Origin: a virus
IMG/VR virus record: IMGVR_UViG_3300044225_000034
Location: 1 to 20,211 of that record
Strand: one strand, 5' to 3'
DNA: 20,211 nt
Below are positions 20,108-20,211 of the stretch, piece after piece (position 1 is the stretch's first letter; each line of letters opens with the position of its first letter). Below the pieces are notes generated by a model. That model made no database searches, had not been told where the DNA came from, and was given only the letters and a program-made list of their open reading frames with translations. The position numbers and the translations under genes are program-made.

Positions 20108-20211
20108 ATGGGAGCTACGTACACAAGACAGTCCTCATATAGTGACGGAGACACAATAACTGCTGCTCATACCAATGATGAATTTAATCAGATATTAGCT
20201 GCCTTTCTTCT
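20108..20211 (+). CDS. tail fibre-like protein, N terminus only (partial)
   Basis: The frame starts at ATG 20108, directly after the previous stop, and runs off the window after 34 codons. It reads MGATYTRQSSYSDGDTITAA, then HTNDEFNQILAAFL. From memory, (Y)SDGDTITAAHTNDEFNQ-like starts occur at the N terminus of marine phage tail fibre or receptor-binding proteins. Position after the tail nozzle gene agrees. The remainder is not visible. Confidence 0.65.
   Translation, partial: MGATYTRQSSYSDGDTITAAHTNDEFNQILAAFL

Noticed and set aside
1-20211. tRNA genes, CRISPR arrays, integrase or attachment sites, and insertion sequences
   Set aside because: No cloverleaf-like stretch, regular spaced repeats, recombinase motifs or terminal inverted repeats with a transposase were seen in reading the window, though no covariance-model search could be run.

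Overview
The window is a piece of an A+T-rich, tailed double-stranded DNA phage genome. From memory, the gene content looks like an uncultured marine podovirus (the HMO-2011 / Mediterranean-metagenome type, infecting a low-GC marine bacterium). That assignment is inference: the host cannot be read from this DNA. About 31 genes, all on the + strand, are packed almost end to end. At least nine junctions use a one-base TAATG stop/start overlap and two use ATGA, so translational coupling is the rule. No integrase, repressor, tRNA, CRISPR or insertion sequence was seen.

Layout: (1) 1-484 is a mostly non-coding leader with a textbook sigma70-type promoter at 343-371 and several perfect palindromes. 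A possible 3' end of an upstream gene lies at 2-70. (2) 485-5174 is a run of small, mostly lysine-rich proteins of unknown role. It includes DUF6321-like, HNH-like, peptidoglycan-binding-like and DUF1289-fusion proteins, and a 37-residue, 8-cysteine metallothionein-like microprotein at 4086-4199. (3) 5222-6194 is the lysis cassette: holin, a 39-residue overlapping gene and a T4-type lysozyme with the natural Asp-to-Cys active site. (4) 6191-8658 is DNA packaging: small terminase candidates and the large terminase. (5) 8660-15725 holds portal, a small coupled gene, a 626-residue HExxH metallopeptidase-like polyvalent protein, a large marine-phage virion-type protein and the scaffold. (6) 15726-17615 is a capsid cassette with its own promoter, major capsid protein, a 176-residue partner and a strong stem-loop. 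(7) 17616-20211 holds the tail adaptor (with an inserted beta-type module), the tail stabilisation/nozzle protein and the first 34 codons of a tail fibre-like protein. The order terminase - portal - scaffold - coat - adaptor - stabiliser matches P22-type podoviruses.

How it works together: packaging, head, protease and short-tail genes build the virion, and the holin and lysozyme release it. The least understood part is the block of small basic genes downstream of the first promoter. Its most notable members are the Cys-rich microprotein, the DUF1289 fusion, and two genes that look like separated halves of one phage/giant-virus family. The two predicted promoters resemble each other closely, suggesting that the early block and the capsid cassette share a polymerase specificity.
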